This document shows, in pieces, positions 6,645 through 9,591 of a stretch of 9,591 bases of DNA. The translations under genes were made by a program, and so were the position numbers. The stretch is taken from NCBI GenBank assembly GCA_024684155.1, contig JAIKXK010000070.1, positions 1 to 9,591 of the forward strand, in the 5' to 3' direction. Within the stretch, counting starts at the first letter, position 1; each line of letters starts with the position of its first letter. The stretch is from Lachnospiraceae bacterium (GTDB lineage: Bacteria; Bacillota; Clostridia; Lachnospirales; Lachnospiraceae). The notes below the pieces were generated by a model. That model saw only the letters and a program-made list of their open reading frames with translations, did no database searches and had not been told where the DNA came from.

Positions 6645-7775
6645 TTACTGTTCTAAATAATCCTTTAACTTTCTGCTGCGACTTGGATGACGAAGTTTTC
6701 TAAGAGCCTTTGCCTCGATCTGACGAATACGCTCACGAGTTACGTTAAACTCTTTACCTACTTCTTCAAGTGTACGGCTTCTTCCATCTTCCAAACCAAA
6801 ACGAAGAATCAATACCTTTTGTTCACGCTCTGTTAAAGTTTCAAGGACTTCATTTAACTGCTCTTTTAAAAGTGTAAAGGTAGCTGCATCTGCAGGTACA
6901 GGTACGTTATCATCCTGAATAAAGTCTCCAAGATGAGAATCTTCCTCTTCACCAATTGGTGTTTCAAGAGATACTGGTTCCTGAGAAATCTTTAAGATTT
7001 CACGAACTCGCTCAACAGGAATATCCATAGCCTGAGCGATTTCTTCAGGGGTTGGTTCACGGCCTAACTCCTGTAATAGCTGACGTGACACACGAATAAG
7101 CTTGTTAATAGTTTCTACCATATGTACAGGAATACGAATGGTACGAGCCTGGTCTGCAATGGCACGTGTAATAGCCTGACGAATCCACCATGTAGCATAA
7201 GTAGAGAACTTATAACCCTTGGTGTAATCAAACTTTTCTACAGCCTTAATAAGACCTAAGTTTCCTTCCTGAATCAAATCAAGGAATAACATACCACGTC
7301 CAACATAACGCTTTGCAATAGATACAACCAAACGAAGGTTAGCTTCTGCAAGCTTCTTCTTTGCTTCCTGATCACCTTCAGCCATAGCCTTTGCAAGTTC
7401 GATTTCTTCATCTGCTGTAAGAAGAGGTACCTTACCAATTTCCTTTAAGTACATACGAACTGGATCTTCAATGCTGATTCCATCAGGAACAGAAAGATCA
7501 AGTTTTTCAACTTCTACTTCTTCTTCATCTTCAATAGCAATATCAATATCTTCATCATCTTCTGACATCATAAGTACATCAATTTTGTTACGACGTAAGA
7601 ATACTAAGATTTTATTGTACTGCTCTTTGGAAAGCTTCAAATCCTTTGTAGCTTCCTGAATGTCTACTTCTTCAAGTAGATTGTTCTTTGAACTTGCAAG
7701 TTTTAATAAATCCTGTAATGCTTTTTCAAAGATTGCTGTTTGGTCTTCTGCTTTTTTTGTTTTCTTTTCTGCCAT
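6645..7775 (-). CDS. rpoD: Primary RNA polymerase sigma factor RpoD/SigA
   Basis: The housekeeping sigma factor directs RNA polymerase to -10/-35 promoters. The 376-residue length fits the compact Bacillota form. Residues about 10-70 are sigma region 1.1, followed by an acidic linker (72-91). Region 1.2 starts at DPVRMYLKEIG (104-114). Region 2 includes the core-binding rpoD box DLIQEGNLGLIKAVEKFD (166-183) and the -10 recognition and melting segment YKFSTYATWWIRQAI (188-202). Region 3 spans about 217-290. Region 4 ends with the -35 binding helix-turn-helix LEEVGKEFNVTRERIRQIEAKAL (336-358). GAGG lies 7 bases before the ATG, within the 15-base gap after dnaG. The pairing dnaG-rpoD is the conserved core of the macromolecular-synthesis operon. 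Internal promoters are known for this operon in other species, but I could not identify one here. Confidence 0.98.
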   Translation of the reverse strand: MAEKKTKKAEDQTAIFEKALQDLLKLASSKNNLLEEVDIQEATKDLKLSKEQYNKILVFLRRNKIDVLMMSEDDEDIDIAIEDEEEVEVEKLDLSVPDGISIEDPVRMYLKEIGKVPLLTADEEIELAKAMAEGDQEAKKKLAEANLRLVVSIAKRYVGRGMLFLDLIQEGNLGLIKAVEKFDYTKGYKFSTYATWWIRQAITRAIADQARTIRIPVHMVETINKLIRVSRQLLQELGREPTPEEIAQAMDIPVERVREILKISQEPVSLETPIGEEEDSHLGDFIQDDNVPVPADAATFTLLKEQLNEVLETLTEREQKVLILRFGLEDGRSRTLEEVGKEFNVTRERIRQIEAKALRKLRHPSRSRKLKDYLEQ

Positions 7776-7790
7776 TTTTCATCCTCATTT

Positions 7791-9587
7791 CTATCTACTG
7801 ATTTCATAGAAATCAATGGTTTCTAGTTCCTTTTGAAGTTTCTTTTCCTCCATTGTTTTTAACACAATGTTGGGGTCTGATTCTGCCATTTCATCCTTTT
7901 GTCTTTTAAAGGAATCCCGTTTGACTCTCATTACAACTTCCCGCAAAGCCTTGGATTTTTCTGCCGGGGATTCTAACTCTCCCACTGTCGCATGGAAAAT
8001 CGACGCCACCTCCTGCTGTTCTTCCTCGTCTTCAAACAAATTAATAATGGTTGAAGGGGCTAAAGCATCCCGACTAATTTGGTCAAAAAGATGGGTTGCT
8101 GTAATTCGAAGAATACCTTCGGCAAAATCCTCTGCCGCAATATAGGTTCCTACTCCTTTTAAAAGGAAGGGCTCTTCAGAAATCCAGGTCAAAAGTAGCT
8201 TTTGAGCTTCTTCTGATGCTTTGTCTCTCATAGGCTTTTTCTTTTTCATGGGTGCTTCGTCAAATTCTTCTCGCTCATAATTTTTTTCCGGGTTGACTGC
8301 ATCTTCTGCGGCAAGTCGGATTACCATTTGACGGAACTCGTCCTGGCGAATTCCATACTTTGAAGCCACTGCCTCAATGTAATTACTTCTTTCCAGTTCA
8401 TCCGGAAAACGAACAATTCGTCCCGCCACCTCTTTAAAGAAGGCGGTTTTTGAAGTAGGATCTGACATATTATAATCCCGCTCAAGAATACGAATGGTAA
8501 ACATAAAGCTGTTCTCAGCGTTTCTGATACGCTCTTCGTAGGCTTCTGGCCCAAGGGCTTTGATAAACTCATCCGGATCCTTATGGGGTTCCATGTTAAT
8601 TATTTTACAGGTAATTCCTGCTGCCTTTAGGATAGGAATTGCACGAAGCTTTGCCTTCGTACCTGCTCCATCACTATCAAAACTCAAATAAACTTCACTG
8701 ACAAATCTCTTGATTAAAGCGGCGTGCCCCGGAGTAAAGGCAGTTCCTAAGGAAGCCACCGCATTATCAAAGCCCGCCTGATGCAAGGCAATTACATCCA
8801 TATAACCTTCACATAGAATAAAGGAATTTCGCTTTGTGGATCTGGCTATATGAAGTCCATACAAGGTTCTTGATTTATCAAAAATAGGAGTTTCCGGAGA
8901 ATTTAAATACTTTGGCTCTCCTTCTCCCATAACACGACCACCAAAGGCAACCACACGCTTTTGTTGATCCATAATAGGAAACATGGCTCTATTCCAGAAT
9001 TTATCGTGTCCACCTCGACGTTCATCAATGGTAATCACACCACTGTCTTTTAAAACATCATCGGAATATCCCTTTGACTTTAAATAGTGGTATAAGTCAT
9101 CACTTCTTTTATCGGAATATCCAAGTCCAAACTTTTGCATGGTTTCTTCAGAAAGACCTCTGCTCTTAAAATAATTCAGGGCAGCCTCTCCTCTTTTGTC
9201 TCGCATAAGATAGTAGAAATACTTCGCAGTTTCTTTTTGTACATCAAACAGTTGGGCTTTCTTATTTTGATACGCACGCTGTTCTGCTGTCATTTCCTGC
9301 TTGGGAAGTTCCACTCCTGTCTTTTCCGCCAAATACTCAATGGCTTCTGGAAAGGTCATGTTTTCATGCTGCATTAAAAAGGTAAAGGCGTTTCCACCTT
9401 TTCCACAGCCAAAGCAATAAAACATCTGCTTTGCCGGGCTTACGGAAAAAGAAGGTGTCTTTTCATTATGGAAGGGACAAAGTCCAAAATAGGTATTGCC
9501 CTTCTTTTTTAAACTTACATAAGGAGATATTACATCTAAAATATCAACTTTAGAGCTGATTTCATTGATAATATCTTCCGAATACAT
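7791..9587 (-). CDS. dnaG: DNA primase DnaG
   Basis: Primase makes the RNA primers for DNA replication and works with the replicative helicase at the fork. The 598 residues match the usual bacterial length. The N-terminal CHC2 zinc-binding domain has Cys37, His40, Cys58 and Cys61 (LCPFH and YCFGCGKGG). The core polymerase domain includes the family signatures KFWNRAMFPI and PKYLNSPETPIFDKS. The TOPRIM centre shows Glu260 in LCEGYMDV, Asp304 and Asp306 in SFDSDGAG, and KDPDEFI (336-342). Residues from about 455 form the helical, helicase-interacting C-terminal domain. The ATG at 9585-9587 agrees with the start of homologues (SSKVDILDVI). Only four bases lie upstream, so the ribosome binding site and any promoter are outside the window and an earlier start cannot be excluded. 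Confidence 0.97.
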   Translation of the reverse strand: MYSEDIINEISSKVDILDVISPYVSLKKKGNTYFGLCPFHNEKTPSFSVSPAKQMFYCFGCGKGGNAFTFLMQHENMTFPEAIEYLAEKTGVELPKQEMTAEQRAYQNKKAQLFDVQKETAKYFYYLMRDKRGEAALNYFKSRGLSEETMQKFGLGYSDKRSDDLYHYLKSKGYSDDVLKDSGVITIDERRGGHDKFWNRAMFPIMDQQKRVVAFGGRVMGEGEPKYLNSPETPIFDKSRTLYGLHIARSTKRNSFILCEGYMDVIALHQAGFDNAVASLGTAFTPGHAALIKRFVSEVYLSFDSDGAGTKAKLRAIPILKAAGITCKIINMEPHKDPDEFIKALGPEAYEERIRNAENSFMFTIRILERDYNMSDPTSKTAFFKEVAGRIVRFPDELERSNYIEAVASKYGIRQDEFRQMVIRLAAEDAVNPEKNYEREEFDEAPMKKKKPMRDKASEEAQKLLLTWISEEPFLLKGVGTYIAAEDFAEGILRITATHLFDQISRDALAPSTIINLFEDEEEQQEVASIFHATVGELESPAEKSKALREVVMRVKRDSFKRQKDEMAESDPNIVLKTMEEKKLQKELETIDFYEISR

Positions 9588-9591
9588 CGGC

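Noticed and set aside
7471..7659. Plus-strand Ser/Ile-rich ORF of 62 codons
   Set aside because: It is the antisense reading of the acidic linker of RpoD; Asp/Glu codons read as Ser/Phe on the other strand.
8321..8572. Minus-strand ORF of 83 codons inside dnaG
   Set aside because: It is in a different frame from intact dnaG, with no family match or ribosome binding site.
9135..9377. Plus-strand ORF of 80 codons opposite the dnaG N-terminal region
   Set aside because: It is antisense to the conserved DnaG coding sequence and has no initiation signal.

Overview
The window reads as a chromosomal segment from a low-GC, anaerobic Gram-positive bacterium, most likely a clostridial (Lachnospiraceae-like) member of the Bacillota. 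This is inferred from the AT-rich coding, the strong AGGAGG-type ribosome binding sites, the dnaG-rpoD-trmK-nif3 gene order, the clostridial TGS/ThrRS-like/uridine-kinase fusion protein, and the style of the H-box in the hybrid-type sensor kinase. The species cannot be named from this sequence alone.

All seven real genes lie on the minus strand, so transcription runs from the right edge to the left edge. In that order they are: dnaG primase (7791-9587), the primary sigma factor rpoD/sigA (6645-7775), the tRNA A22 methyltransferase trmK (5921-6643), a Nif3-family dinuclear-metal protein (5114-5902), a TGS/ThrRS-like/uridine kinase fusion (3440-5095), a response regulator with a degenerate receiver in front of a true receiver (2664-3422), and the first 863 codons of a large beta-propeller sensor histidine kinase that runs off the left edge (1-2591). 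The first six genes are separated by 1 to 18 bases. The only larger gap is 72 bases before the sensor kinase. I see no rho-independent terminator and no convincing promoter anywhere, so the whole block could be one transcript.

The right half is the classical macromolecular-synthesis block (primer synthesis, transcription initiation) followed by the conserved trmK-nif3 pair. The middle gene is a nucleoside kinase whose N-terminal half resembles the editing region of threonyl-tRNA synthetase but has lost the catalytic histidines. The left third is a signal-transduction module. The sensor has an N-terminal signal or anchor, fourteen recognisable Reg_prop-type blades (two seven-bladed propellers), a Y_Y_Y-like domain, one transmembrane helix and a HisKA domain with its phospho-accepting histidine. 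The response regulator beside it has no DNA-binding or enzymatic output domain.

The most interesting points are this sensor/regulator pair at the end of a housekeeping operon, the pseudo-receiver/receiver tandem, and a possible 15-codon leader ORF that ends one base before the sensor start codon. No RNA genes, CRISPR arrays, mobile elements or attachment sites were recognised.
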